NCBI RefSeq assembly: GCF_015355625.1
Contig: NZ_JACLAF010000003.1
Span: 62,001-126,000, forward strand
DNA length: 64,000 bases
From: Tamlana sp. I1
Lineage (GTDB): Bacteria; Bacteroidota; Bacteroidia; Flavobacteriales; Flavobacteriaceae
Direction of reading: 5' to 3'
Shown here: positions 7,203 to 17,194 of the stretch, piece by piece
Layout: each line of letters opens with the position of its first letter
Numbering within the stretch: position 1 is the first letter of the stretch
The notes under the pieces: generated by a model
The model's database searches: none
What the model was told of the DNA's origin: nothing
Seen by the model: only the letters and a program-made list of their open reading frames with translations
Position numbers and translations under genes: made by a program

Positions 7203-10200
7203 ATGATAAAAACATATGTATTTTATTTTAAGTCTATACTTATAGCCTTATTTTTTTTGGTTAACCAGTTTTCATTAAATGCACAATGTACGCCTAGTAA
7301 TGTAGGAACGAATAGCCAAGTTGGAATAACAAACGTCACGATAACAGGTGAATCAGCTTCTACAATAAATAACACAAGTGTTATTGGACAAGGATGGACA
7401 AATTATACCGCAAAATCGGTTAATGTTAAAGTAGGAGGAATCTGTACTTTTTCTATTACAAACACAAACGGTAGCTGGGGTGATGGTGTAAAAACAGTAT
7501 TATGGATAGATTACGGAGATGGTAATTTTATTGAAGCCTATAATTCTGAGGAGTTCAAACTTAACTTAAAATCTTCAGGAACTATTCAAATAACAAAACA
7601 ACTACAAGACACGGCTGTATTACGCGTTGTTTCTTTCTATTGCCGAACGTGTGACCCACAGTACGATGTTGATGCTTGTAATTTTGAAGGCAAAATAACA
7701 GAGGTAGAAGATTATACGCTAAATTTTGCATTACCAAGTACTCCAGAGGCATTTGACGATGAATTAATTGTTGGGAAAGATTCGAGCGGCGTTAGCAATC
7801 AAATAAATGTTGGAGCAAATGATATGATTAGCAATCACCTTGGAGATGGTGACGATTTTTCTATCGCGACGACACCATCACAGGGCTCTATAACCGAACA
7901 AGATATAGATGGAACATTTGAGTACGTGCCAAACCCAGGTTACGTTGGAACAGATAGCTTTACTTATTCAATTTGTGACAGCAATGGTAACTGTGATACT
8001 GCAACTGTAAACATCATCATAAACACAGGAGCTTGTGAACCTGTATCTCATACCAATGGCAATGCTTATATTACAAATGTAAAACTTGATGGGGCAAATT
8101 CTACTAGTATTAATAATAACTCTGGAGACGATGGTGGATATGGTAATTATTTAAACACGCCTTCCGTTGACTTAATAGCTGGAAGTGAAAAAAAAGTATA
8201 CATTTCAGTAGCGGGAGGACCGTTAAACCTAGGACTCTTTATTGATTATAATAAAGATGGCATATTTAGCGACAGTGAATTTATTAGAGGTACAAATAAC
8301 AATTATATTACGTTTACAATACCTAATAACGCATCAGTTGGAACCACAGTTATGAGAATTGGTGCTGAAAAAAACTGGTTTCAACAAAACCCTTGTGGTA
8401 TCACTTACGATCTCCAAGAGTTCGAAGATTACTTTGTAAACATATCTTCTAAACTAGAAATTAGAGGAAATAATAATCTTATTACAAATGGAGCAACTAT
8501 AACAAATAGTATTAACAATACTTATTTTGGAACAGTTGAGCTTGGCTCAGCAAGTATTACAAAAACGTTTACGATTATAAACACGAATCCTAATACAGGG
8601 AACATAAAATTACCAGCAAATCCGGTAAGCTTCATAGCGTCATCAAGCGATTTTACAATATCCCAACAACCTACAAAAAAAACTGTTTTAAACAACGGAA
8701 ATCCCTCTACAACTTTTGAAGTAACGTTCACTCCAAGCTCATCAGGTTTTAAACAAGCTACTATTAGCGTAGCCAGTGATGATCCTAATAACAACCCATA
8801 TACGTTTATAATTGAAGCAGAAGTAACTGCACCAGCAGTAATAATTAACGGTTCACATGCCTTAAGCTTTGATGGTGTAGATGATTATGTAGAAACACCA
8901 AATTTTTTAGATGGGTTATCAGAAATCACTTTAATGTGCTGGATAAAACCAGAATCGGATGGCTCTACACAGCAATTTGTTATTGGCCAAGATAACTTCA
9001 ACATAATTATAAACGGAACCAACATTCGAACTATTGTTAACGAAACATCAATTGGAAGCTCAACTACTGCTTTACAACAAGGCGTTTGGATTCATGTTGC
9101 AGTAACTTACAATACGGCAACAGGCTTGGCAAACATGTATATTAACGGGGAAGATCATATTAATGGCTCAAAAAATGTAGGGACAACGCTTAAAACAAGT
9201 GCAAATAATTTTACCATTGGAAAAAATCCAGCTGGAAACGATCTTTATTTTATAGGTGAAATCGACGAAGTACGTGTTTTTAGTGAAGCTCTAACAGAAT
9301 TAGACATTCAAAAAATGATGAATCAAGAGTTAGATGATACCAATTTCAATAAAGGTAAAATTATAGATAGAGAAATAAAAAGTTCTCTTAATGGTTCTTT
9401 ACTACGTTATTACACGATGGATAACTACATTGGTGATGCTGTTGTAGACAAAACCGGAAATACCGATGCTACAATGTATAACGACGGCATCTCAAATATA
9501 CGCCCACAAACGGCTCCATTACCTTTTGTTACTACAACTGATGGCGACTGGAATAACAGTAGTACATGGCTACATGGTGATGCTTGGGACATACACGATT
9601 ACACTTTAGCTAAAGATTGGTCGATAGTAAACATAAATCACGATGTAAAAACCTCAACCTATCATTCTAATTTAGGTTTATTTATCTCTGAAAACGGTAA
9701 ACTTGAAGTTAATAACCATGTTGAACTAAAAAACACTTGGTATTTAAAATTAGAAGGTGAACTAGATTTACAAGGTGAATCTCAACTGGTACAAACTCAA
9801 GACAGTCAACTGGAAGCTGGCCCCTATGGAATACTTCAACGCGACCAACAAGGCACTGTAAACATGTATTCTTATAACTTATGGTCTTCTCCTGTACATT
9901 CATTTAATACAAATGGTCTTATTGATGGCAATGAAACGTATACTGTTGCAGACATTCTTTATGATGGACAAGAGACTAACAACCCGCAACCCATAACTTT
10001 TGTTGGGGGCTATGATGGTGACGACACAAGCGATCCTATAAAAATTGCAGACTATTGGATTTACAAATACACCAATAAACCAAGAGATACTTACGCCTTA
10101 TGGCAACAAATTAAAAGTACAGGCGAATTAAAGGTTGGCGAAGGTTATACCATGAAAGGCCCCGGAAAAGGCGATATATCTAACGACCATAATTACGTAT

Positions 10201-11348
10201 ACATTGGCACTCCAAATAATGGTGAAATAACTTTAGAAACACATGAAGGCAATGAATATTTAGTAGGAAACCCATATCCTTCTGTTATTGATGCTGCCGA
10301 ATTTTTAAACGATAACCCACATTTAGATGGCACCTTATATTTTTGGGAGCACTTTGGAGGTGGCTCTCATTATTTAGCTGATTATGAAGGTGGCTATGGA
10401 TTATATAATCATTCTGGTGGCACGCCAGCCTTATCGGGTAAAGGCGCAAAATCGCACCCAGATGTTAGTCAAACTGGAAAATCTTCAAAAACCCCACAAC
10501 GCTACATTGCTGTAGGGCAAGGCTTCTTTGTAAATGCAGAGTCTGATGGCGAAACCAAATTTGAAAACGACCAAAGAGTATTTGTAGATGAAGCAAGCAA
10601 GAATTCTATATTTCTAAAAAGCGCATCTAATAAAACGAGTGCTAAAACAGAAGCAACAAAATATGATGATGTAAGACCAAAACTTAGAATTCATTATGAA
10701 TCTCCAAAAGGTTATGTGCGTGAGTTACTAACCACTGTTGATGAAAACGCAACATTGGGGCACGATTGGGGTTACGATGGCCGTTTAAACGAAACCAACA
10801 TTGAAGATATGTATTGGAATATTGAAAACGACGATTATATTATTCAAGGGATTGATGCCATAACAGAAGAAACAGTGTTGCCACTAACTGTAAAAACTAA
10901 AAAAGGAGGATTAATTGAGATAAGCATCAATACTTTAGAAAATGTTCCTGACGACGTACAGGTTTATTTAAAAGATCATGACACTTATTTTGATTTAAGA
11001 AATTCTTCATATTTTACTAATGTTGAAGCAGGACTAACTAGTAACCGTTTTGAAATTGCATTTTCGGACAAAACAAAAACTTTAGATATCAATTCTGAAG
11101 ACCATAAATTAGGGGTTCAATTATTTTATAATGCATTAGACTCTAATATAATTATAAATAACCCGAAAAGTCAAACGGTTGAAACGCTACAAGCAGTAAA
11201 TATGTTAGGTCAAATTGTTTTTGAAAAGCATATAAATGCATCCGATAAAAAAATTGTTATTCCAACACATTTATCTTCGGGAATGTATGTGTTTTCAGTA
11301 AAAACATCGGATACCGAAATATCAAAAAAAGTGGCTGTTTCAAACTAA
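7203..11348 (+). CDS. Very large modular secreted protein with LamG domain and T9SS sorting signal
   Basis: 1381 residues with an N-terminal signal peptide (cut after LNAQ). Modules seen in order: a GEVED-type region (~95-178, ending in EVEDYTLNF); a cadherin-like beta-sandwich repeat (~179-275, with GYVGTDSFTYSICDSNGN); a second GEVED region (~285-415, DYNKDGIFSDSEF and QEFEDYFVNI); a choice-of-anchor-D type beta domain (~435-550); a LamG/concanavalin-type domain (~555-700, starting ALSFDGVDDYVETPNF); a long unassigned region; and a C-terminal T9SS sorting domain (~1305-1381, with the LSSGMYVFSVKT motif). It is expected to be exported by Type IX secretion and displayed at the surface, perhaps in adhesion or glycan binding. 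No catalytic residues were recognised. Confidence 0.85.
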   Translation: MIKTYVFYFKSILIALFFLVNQFSLNAQCTPSNVGTNSQVGITNVTITGESASTINNTSVIGQGWTNYTAKSVNVKVGGICTFSITNTNGSWGDGVKTVLWIDYGDGNFIEAYNSEEFKLNLKSSGTIQITKQLQDTAVLRVVSFYCRTCDPQYDVDACNFEGKITEVEDYTLNFALPSTPEAFDDELIVGKDSSGVSNQINVGANDMISNHLGDGDDFSIATTPSQGSITEQDIDGTFEYVPNPGYVGTDSFTYSICDSNGNCDTATVNIIINTGACEPVSHTNGNAYITNVKLDGANSTSINNNSGDDGGYGNYLNTPSVDLIAGSEKKVYISVAGGPLNLGLFIDYNKDGIFSDSEFIRGTNNNYITFTIPNNASVGTTVMRIGAEKNWFQQNPCGITYDLQEFEDYFVNISSKLEIRGNNNLITNGATITNSINNTYFGTVELGSASITKTFTIINTNPNTGNIKLPANPVSFIASSSDFTISQQPTKKTVLNNGNPSTTFEVTFTPSSSGFKQATISVASDDPNNNPYTFIIEAEVTAPAVIINGSHALSFDGVDDYVETPNFLDGLSEITLMCWIKPESDGSTQQFVIGQDNFNIIINGTNIRTIVNETSIGSSTTALQQGVWIHVAVTYNTATGLANMYINGEDHINGSKNVGTTLKTSANNFTIGKNPAGNDLYFIGEIDEVRVFSEALTELDIQKMMNQELDDTNFNKGKIIDREIKSSLNGSLLRYYTMDNYIGDAVVDKTGNTDATMYNDGISNIRPQTAPLPFVTTTDGDWNNSSTWLHGDAWDIHDYTLAKDWSIVNINHDVKTSTYHSNLGLFISENGKLEVNNHVELKNTWYLKLEGELDLQGESQLVQTQDSQLEAGPYGILQRDQQGTVNMYSYNLWSSPVHSFNTNGLIDGNETYTVADILYDGQETNNPQPITFVGGYDGDDTSDPIKIADYWIYKYTNKPRDTYALWQQIKSTGELKVGEGYTMKGPGKGDISNDHNYVYIGTPNNGEITLETHEGNEYLVGNPYPSVIDAAEFLNDNPHLDGTLYFWEHFGGGSHYLADYEGGYGLYNHSGGTPALSGKGAKSHPDVSQTGKSSKTPQRYIAVGQGFFVNAESDGETKFENDQRVFVDEASKNSIFLKSASNKTSAKTEATKYDDVRPKLRIHYESPKGYVRELLTTVDENATLGHDWGYDGRLNETNIEDMYWNIENDDYIIQGIDAITEETVLPLTVKTKKGGLIEISINTLENVPDDVQVYLKDHDTYFDLRNSSYFTNVEAGLTSNRFEIAFSDKTKTLDINSEDHKLGVQLFYNALDSNIIINNPKSQTVETLQAVNMLGQIVFEKHINASDKKIVIPTHLSSGMYVFSVKTSDTEISKKVAVSN

Positions 11349-11393
11349 ACGCAAGGCTTCTTTTTTGTTTGAAATTTACTTAAAATGAATTTT

Positions 11394-11433
11394 CGTCATT
11401 CTGATTTACTATTCTTTGTATTTCAGAATGACG
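11394..11433. terminator. Shared bidirectional hairpin between convergent genes
   Basis: A perfect 11-bp inverted repeat (CGTCATTCTGA at 11394-11404, its complement at 11423-11433) between the large T9SS gene and the EEP gene. It overlaps the EEP stop codon at 11423. It probably acts as a terminator for the rightward gene (T-rich flank after it) and resembles the REP-like dyads at 2449 and 24042. Confidence 0.5.
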
Positions 11434-12304
11434 GATTTTTAATTACTGTTTTAATCATTTCATGATCCGATTCTAATGAATTTAGTTTTTTAGAATCTAA
11501 CAGCTCTAAATCTTTAGACACCCAAATATGATCTAAAGACAACAATGGCAACCCCCAAGGCCAAGTTTCCCTAAAGCCTTTCCCTTTTGATGAAAACCAA
11601 TGCTTAAAATGAGCTTTTATAACTTTAAAATAAAGCGATTCATAAGGCAAGTTAAAATCACCTAAAACCACCGTTTTATTGCCGTATTTTATATGCTCGT
11701 TCACATAATCAAGTTCCCATTGTCTTGGCACATCCTTGCTTCCTGTAACATCAATAGCAAAAAAATCGATGTTGGAAGCTTTAAAGTGTACTACAGAGGT
11801 ATTGTAATTCGAGGTTGCATCTGAAATAATTTTCATCGGACTTTTAGAAAAAATAGAAAGTTCGCGAGTTGATTTATAAAAAGAATAGTTTGGATATTTT
11901 GCCTGTAATTGCGTAAAACCTTGACTATTGGCTTCGGCTAGTACCATAATATCGGGAAGACCGCCGTAATGCGCCATAGCGTCTTTAAAATTATGCGCTC
12001 TAGATGTGTTCCAAAAAACAACTTCTAAATCGGCTTCTTCAATAGGTTCGGCAAACGAAAATCTAAAACTTCCAAATAACCAAATAAGTAATAAAACGCT
12101 TGCTACAATCAGGTTGTATTTACGGCGCTTTCCAAGAAAAATGGATAAACCAAGAACAATCCCAATAATTACAGGTAAAGGAAAAGGGTAAAACCATAAA
12201 GACATTTGATAGCTCGCATCTTTTATTAAAAAATGAAGCAGTATTAATGCCATTATTATAACAACATTAATAGAGAAAAATAAAACTTTAAAAAACTTTA
12301 GCAT
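11423..12304 (-). CDS. Membrane-anchored endonuclease/exonuclease/phosphatase family protein
   Basis: About 293 residues. Three hydrophobic helices occupy the first ~85 residues, followed by an EEP-fold domain with its usual marks: VVFWNTSRA, MVLAEANS (catalytic Glu), VVLGDFNLPY (Asp and Asn), SLDHIWVS (Asp-His) and SDHEMI (final Asp-His). The family includes metal-dependent phosphodiesterases and nucleases; the substrate cannot be told from sequence. The ATG at 12304 shares bases with the stop of the YciI-domain gene (TAATG), so the two are coupled; in-frame start codons further upstream lie inside that gene and are less likely. It is the last gene of a three-gene operon with the CYTH and YciI genes. 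Confidence 0.8.
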   Translation of the reverse strand: MLKFFKVLFFSINVVIIMALILLHFLIKDASYQMSLWFYPFPLPVIIGIVLGLSIFLGKRRKYNLIVASVLLLIWLFGSFRFSFAEPIEEADLEVVFWNTSRAHNFKDAMAHYGGLPDIMVLAEANSQGFTQLQAKYPNYSFYKSTRELSIFSKSPMKIISDATSNYNTSVVHFKASNIDFFAIDVTGSKDVPRQWELDYVNEHIKYGNKTVVLGDFNLPYESLYFKVIKAHFKHWFSSKGKGFRETWPWGLPLLSLDHIWVSKDLELLDSKKLNSLESDHEMIKTVIKNPSF

Positions 12305-12861
12305 TATCTTAATGGAAATCCTTTTGCTGCCCACCAAGGATGTACTTCAACTATTAATCGATTCGCTTTAACCATCGGATCGTCGTTAGCTAAGCGTTCG
12401 GCGGTTGTTATATTGGGTACATTATAGATGGTCATGCCACGTAAAGCGGTATCATCACCAAAAGGACCAGAAATATCGGCATGTCCCATTTCATACATTT
12501 TGCCTAAATAATCTAAATGTTCTTGTTGTAAAGCAGCAGCTTCTTCTTCATTCTGCCCTCTAATGGCTCCCGCTTTTAAAAAAGCTACAAAATATTGTTG
12601 CATTAAAATGGTGTCTTTCGATTTTTCATCAACATAATCGAATGTTTTATAACCCTTAAATTTTAGGTCTGCTTTTATTTGTTCTCGTGTTTTTTTATTT
12701 TCTTTTGCCTTAATAAAAGCTGTGTATAAAGAATCTTTTACTTTATTAATTGCAGCTTCTTCCGGACTTATTTCTACAGGTTGTACAACAGGTTTCACAT
12801 CTTCCTTACAAGCCATTATTAATAACATTATTAAAAAAACTGGGGCTAACTTTTTTATCAT
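12304..12861 (-). CDS. YciI-like domain lipoprotein
   Basis: About 185 residues. The ATG at 12861 overlaps the CYTH stop as ATGA, a reason to prefer it over the ATG two codons earlier. The N-terminus MIKKLAPVFLIMLLIMAC is a lipoprotein signal with Cys at ~18. After a Lys/Glu-rich linker, the C-terminal ~95 residues look like the YciI fold: LKAGAIRG, then the conserved HLDYLGKMYEMGHADISGPF stretch, ending in VEVHPWWAAKG. YciI proteins are small dimeric ferredoxin-like folds of unsettled function; an exported lipoprotein form is typical of Flavobacteria. It is the middle gene of the CYTH-YciI-EEP operon. Confidence 0.75.
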   Translation of the reverse strand: MIKKLAPVFLIMLLIMACKEDVKPVVQPVEISPEEAAINKVKDSLYTAFIKAKENKKTREQIKADLKFKGYKTFDYVDEKSKDTILMQQYFVAFLKAGAIRGQNEEEAAALQQEHLDYLGKMYEMGHADISGPFGDDTALRGMTIYNVPNITTAERLANDDPMVKANRLIVEVHPWWAAKGFPLR

Positions 12862-13328
12862 TTCCATAATTTAAACGGTTGTTTACTTAATTGCGAATTA
12901 TAATATTTTACATCTCCGGTTACCTCTTTAGCTAACCAATCTGGCTTTATATACGTTTCGTCTTCACTACTTAGCTCAACTTCGGCAACAATCAAGCCTG
13001 TGTTTTCACCAAAAAACTCATCAACTTCAAAAATATGACTGCCCACATTTACTTCATAACGAATTTTATCAATTACGCTCATTTCACAAAGTTGTAAAAG
13101 GGCTTCGGCTTCATGTAGAGGGATTTCTTTTTCCCATTCAAAACGGGATAAACCATTATCAGACGATTTTCCTTTTACGGTAATAAAGCCCAAATCGTCT
13201 TTAATTCGAATTCTAACGGCTCGGTCTTTATTGGAATTAAGATACCCTTGACAAATTCTGGTTTGTTTAAAAGCCTCATTTTTAAAAGCTTCAGATTTCA
13301 CTAAAAACTTACGTTCAATTTCAATCAT
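12858..13328 (-). CDS. CYTH domain protein (triphosphate tunnel metalloenzyme)
   Basis: A 156-residue protein that starts with the diagnostic ExExK signature (MIEIERKFLV, Glu3, Glu5, Lys7) of the CYTH superfamily. These enzymes hydrolyse or cyclise triphosphorylated substrates inside a beta tunnel; bacterial short forms are often inorganic tripolyphosphatases. Further family residues are visible in AVRIRIKDDLGFITVKGK and FEVDEFFGENTGLIVAEVEL. The length is that of a stand-alone CYTH domain. It is first in the operon with the YciI lipoprotein and the EEP protein. It is divergent from dinB with 93 bases between them. Confidence 0.87.
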   Translation of the reverse strand: MIEIERKFLVKSEAFKNEAFKQTRICQGYLNSNKDRAVRIRIKDDLGFITVKGKSSDNGLSRFEWEKEIPLHEAEALLQLCEMSVIDKIRYEVNVGSHIFEVDEFFGENTGLIVAEVELSSEDETYIKPDWLAKEVTGDVKYYNSQLSKQPFKLWK

Positions 13329-13421
13329 ATAAATCGTCAGAAAACACTTTTGTGTCTTTTTATTCTGTTTAATTTCCCGAATTCGAGATTTTTCTTCCTC
13401 AGGATTTGATAAATTTACAGT

Positions 13422-14519
13422 ATGTTATCCGATTTACCAATAAGAAAAATAATTCATGTAGATATGGATGCGTTTTACGCGTCGGTAGCGCAATTGGACA
13501 ACCCCGATTTAAAGGGCAAAGCCATAGCCGTTGGTGGTAGCGAAACACGTGGCGTAATTAGTGCTGCAAGTTACGAGGCACGCAAATTTGGAGTAAAAAG
13601 TGCCATGTCTGGAAACATGGCCGCTAAATTGTGCCCCGAACTTATTTTTGTAAAAACCGATTTTGAAAGGTATACCCAAATTTCGAAACAAATTAGAACC
13701 ATTTTTTTCGATTACACCGATTTGGTTGAACCGCTGTCTTTAGATGAAGCCTATTTAGATGTTACCCAAAACAAAAAAGGAAACCCCAGCGCCTCTTTAA
13801 TTGCTGAAGAAATTCGGGAACGTATTTTTAATGAAATTGGATTAACAGCATCGGCAGGAATTTCTATTAATAAATTTATTGCCAAAGTGGCTAGTGATTA
13901 TAATAAGCCTAACGGACAAAAAACAGTAAATCCTGAAGAAGTCATTCCCTTTTTAGAAGCTCTAGATATTAGGAAGTTTTATGGTGTTGGTAAGGTTACT
14001 GCCGAAAAAATGTACCAAAAAGGCATTTTTACAGGACTCGATTTAAAACAGAAATCTATAGAATATTTAGAAACTCACTTTGGTAAATCTGGAGCTTACT
14101 ATTACCATGTGGTTCGAGGCATTCATACCAGTGAAGTGAAGCCCAACCGTATAAGAAAAAGTTTAGCAGCCGAACGCACGTTTAGTGAGAATTTATCTTC
14201 GGAAGTTTTTATGCTTGAGAAGCTTAAACACATTTCTGAAGAAGTTTCTAGAAGATTAACCAAAAACAAAGTGGCTGGAAAAACAGTGACTTTAAAAATA
14301 AAATACAGCGATTTCTCTCTGCAAACACGAAGTAAAACGCTCCCCTATTATATTAGCAACAAAGATTTAATATTTGATACCGCTAAATCTTTATTGTATC
14401 AAGAAAAACTAAATAATTCGGTGCGGCTTTTAGGCATTTCGATGTCTAACTTAAACACCGAAACTAAAAAAGTACCCGAGAAAAAAAGTGTTAGTGTTCA
14501 ATTACAATTTGCGTTTTAA
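13422..14519 (+). CDS. dinB: DNA polymerase IV (Y family)
   Basis: Error-prone translesion polymerase. The catalytic carboxylates are in HVDMDAFYASV (Asp14, Asp16) and LSLDEAYLDV (Asp108, Glu109). The steric-gate region (AFYASV), the helix-hairpin-helix segment IRKFYGVGKVTAEKMYQKG and a little-finger domain follow. The C-terminal QLQFAF resembles a beta-clamp binding peptide. At 365 residues it is the normal size for DinB. It is a single gene; no LexA-type box is obvious upstream, as expected in Bacteroidota where SOS control is variable. Confidence 0.93.
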   Translation: MLSDLPIRKIIHVDMDAFYASVAQLDNPDLKGKAIAVGGSETRGVISAASYEARKFGVKSAMSGNMAAKLCPELIFVKTDFERYTQISKQIRTIFFDYTDLVEPLSLDEAYLDVTQNKKGNPSASLIAEEIRERIFNEIGLTASAGISINKFIAKVASDYNKPNGQKTVNPEEVIPFLEALDIRKFYGVGKVTAEKMYQKGIFTGLDLKQKSIEYLETHFGKSGAYYYHVVRGIHTSEVKPNRIRKSLAAERTFSENLSSEVFMLEKLKHISEEVSRRLTKNKVAGKTVTLKIKYSDFSLQTRSKTLPYYISNKDLIFDTAKSLLYQEKLNNSVRLLGISMSNLNTETKKVPEKKSVSVQLQFAF

Positions 14520-14714
14520 AGTCTCCTTCGCTTTCTTAAGTCAAAACACTTCAATTTTAACATACAAAATAGCCCATTTTCAAATTATTAAAAATCACTA
14601 TTCATAATTAATCTAAATAAAAATTAGATTTAACGCAATTTAATAGGTTTAAAATTATGATATTTTATGTTTTCACATAAAAATACTAAATATTACTCAT
14701 TTATAAACCTCTTA

Positions 14715-14745
14715 TTTGTAATTAGTCTAAATAAATATACTTTTG
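14715..14745 (+). promoter_or_regulatory. Consensus Bacteroidota promoter of the TonB receptor gene
   Basis: TTTG (14715-14718), 19 bp, then TACTTTTG (14738-14745): an exact match to TTTG-N19-TAnnTTTG. The start of transcription would be near 14751, leaving only about 10 bases before the ATG at 14761. Confidence 0.7.
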
Positions 14746-14760
14746 TTAAAAATATTATAA

Positions 14761-17184
14761 ATGTCTTTTTGTCCAAAATTTTTAACATCAGTATTCCTAC
14801 TTTTAAATGCCCTTGTTTTTAGTCAAAACGGGCATTTATATGGTGAAATTACCTTCAATAATGACGAGCCTGTTTTAGGAGCACAGGTTGTATTAACCGG
14901 AAATTCGGTTAGAAGAACTGTTGCTTCTGGTATTAATGGTGAGTTTGCTTTTAAAAATGTTCCCTACGGCAATTATACCATTAAAACCTATTCATTAAAT
15001 GCTAAAGAACATGCCCTTGAAACGGAAATTAATTCAACAGAAAAAAGATTAAAATATGTTTTAGAGCTTACTGAATATCAAGATCTGGGCGAAATTCATC
15101 TAAAAACTAAAACCAAAAAGAAAAAAATAGAAGAAAAAGGTTTTGCTGTAAATGTATTGGAAACTAAAGAAGTTAGCCAACGAAACATACAAACCAACGA
15201 ATTACTAAATACTTCTGTAGGGGTGAAAATTAGACAAAATGGTGGTTTAGGGTCTAACGTACAGTACATGCTAAACGGACTTTCAGGAAATGCAGTTCGA
15301 ATTTTTATTGATGGCATTCCAATTTCTATTTACGGTTCCTCATTTAGCTTAAACAGCATACCGCCATCCATGATAAAGCGCATTGAAGTTTACAAAGGCG
15401 TAGTGCCAGGGTATTTGGCCGATGATGCCTTAGGTGGTGCGATTAATATTGTACTACATCAATCTACAAAATCCAACTTTAATGCATCAGCTTCATTTGG
15501 TTCCTTCAACACTTCACAAGTTAGTATTAATGGATTATACCGATTAAAAAACTCTGGGTTTACCGTTAAAGCATCGGGCTTTAATAATTATTCAGACAAC
15601 AATTATAAAGTTTGGGGAAGAAGTGTATTAGTTACAGGCTTAGGTGGTGTACAAACACCAATTACAGCAAGACGTTTTAACGATGCTTACCGTTCTACTG
15701 GAGGCATGCTACAAGTTGGTTATACAAATGTTTCTTGGGCAGATCAATTTTTAATTGGGGTAACAGGTTCTGATGATTACAAAGAAATTCAACACGGTGC
15801 ATTTATGACTATTATGCCTTATAAAGACCGCTTTATGGAGTCTGATGCCTTACTAGCAAATGTAACCTACCAGAAAAAAAATTTATTTACCAAAGGGTTA
15901 GATGTAAACATAAACGGGTTATACGGAAAACGCAATCGTACTGTTAATGATACCGTAGCTTGGGCATACAGCTGGAACGGTGAAAAAGCAATAGATTTTA
16001 GAGGAAACGAATATAAATATACTTGGGGCTCTCAACAGGAAGGTGGCCCAACTTTGGCTACAATTAATAGAAATGTAGGTTCTATAAGAACTGGTGTATC
16101 TTATGCCATAAACAGACATCATAAATTTTTAGTAAACCATTTATATAGTGGAATTGATAGAGAAGATAGTGATGCATTAAGGTCGGTTTTAGAAAACACT
16201 TTTAAAGGAACTAGAGATTTACACAAAAATATCATTTCAGGAACCTACGAATTAAACGCTTTTCATAAGAAGTTAAAAGCTAGTGTATTTGGAAAATACT
16301 ACCAACAAAAAACTATAAATATAGACCCAGCTGTTGAAAAAGACGCCAACGGGATTGACCAAATAGTTGATGAAACCACAAGCAGTAATAACACTGCAAA
16401 CGGTTACGGTTTTGCGATTTCGTATAAAATGTTTCATAACTTTTATGTACTAACTTCTGCCGAAAAAGCTATAAGACTTCCAAACGAAACAGAAGTTTTT
16501 GGTAACGATGGAGATAATGTTGTAGCCAACCCAAGCATAAATCCAGAATTAAGCTATAACTATAATTTAGGGTTCCGTTTTGATGATTTTGAATTCGATA
16601 AAAGCACGATTACTGTTTCCACAAACCTTTTTACTCGAAATATTAAAAACCGAATTGGATTGCCTATTGAAACCTCATCAAACGTAAATGATGAAACCAT
16701 TCTGTATGTTAATCAGGGAAGTGGAAATTCAAAAGGCTTTGAAGCGCGATTAAATTACAGTTACAATAAAAATTTTAATGTCAACTTTAATATTTCAAAA
16801 TTTGAATTAACCATATTAAATCGAGGTGTAGAAGTTGATGTACCAAACACACCATTTCTTACTATGAATGGCTCCTTTCGATATGCTTTTAAAAATCTAA
16901 TTCAGAAAAACACCTTATTAAATCTTTTCTACACAATATATTATACCGACGAATTTTCATATTTAGTTCCTCAAGGTACAAATACCGTAGGTGACGAATT
17001 TTTTAAAGTCCCAGAACAATTGGCTCAAGATTTCGGTCTTAGTTATGCTTTTCCTAATAAAAAAGTGGTACTAAGTTTCGATATTAAAAACATATTCAAT
17101 AAACCTGTATACGATAACCTATCTATTCAAAAACCAGGACGCGCATTATACTTTAAACTCAATTATTTCATTAACAAATTATAA
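14761..17184 (+). CDS. TonB-dependent receptor, XusA-like
   Basis: An 807-residue outer-membrane receptor. After the signal peptide (cut near FSQ) comes a carboxypeptidase-like regulatory domain (~22-100, GAQVVLTGNSV, INGEFAFKNVPYGNYTI). Then comes the plug (~125-235, with the FIDGIPI and IEVYKGVVPGYLADDALGGAINI motifs) and the beta barrel, ending YFKLNYFINKL with an aromatic-rich terminus. It is followed after ten bases by a DUF4374 lipoprotein gene. That pairing matches XusA-XusB of Bacteroides thetaiotaomicron, which captures siderophores made by other bacteria. The substrate here is therefore inferred to be a ferric siderophore or similar iron complex. It is not paired with SusD. No Fur box was recognised. 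Confidence 0.88.
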   Translation: MSFCPKFLTSVFLLLNALVFSQNGHLYGEITFNNDEPVLGAQVVLTGNSVRRTVASGINGEFAFKNVPYGNYTIKTYSLNAKEHALETEINSTEKRLKYVLELTEYQDLGEIHLKTKTKKKKIEEKGFAVNVLETKEVSQRNIQTNELLNTSVGVKIRQNGGLGSNVQYMLNGLSGNAVRIFIDGIPISIYGSSFSLNSIPPSMIKRIEVYKGVVPGYLADDALGGAINIVLHQSTKSNFNASASFGSFNTSQVSINGLYRLKNSGFTVKASGFNNYSDNNYKVWGRSVLVTGLGGVQTPITARRFNDAYRSTGGMLQVGYTNVSWADQFLIGVTGSDDYKEIQHGAFMTIMPYKDRFMESDALLANVTYQKKNLFTKGLDVNINGLYGKRNRTVNDTVAWAYSWNGEKAIDFRGNEYKYTWGSQQEGGPTLATINRNVGSIRTGVSYAINRHHKFLVNHLYSGIDREDSDALRSVLENTFKGTRDLHKNIISGTYELNAFHKKLKASVFGKYYQQKTINIDPAVEKDANGIDQIVDETTSSNNTANGYGFAISYKMFHNFYVLTSAEKAIRLPNETEVFGNDGDNVVANPSINPELSYNYNLGFRFDDFEFDKSTITVSTNLFTRNIKNRIGLPIETSSNVNDETILYVNQGSGNSKGFEARLNYSYNKNFNVNFNISKFELTILNRGVEVDVPNTPFLTMNGSFRYAFKNLIQKNTLLNLFYTIYYTDEFSYLVPQGTNTVGDEFFKVPEQLAQDFGLSYAFPNKKVVLSFDIKNIFNKPVYDNLSIQKPGRALYFKLNYFINKL

Positions 17185-17194
17185 AACTATTTTC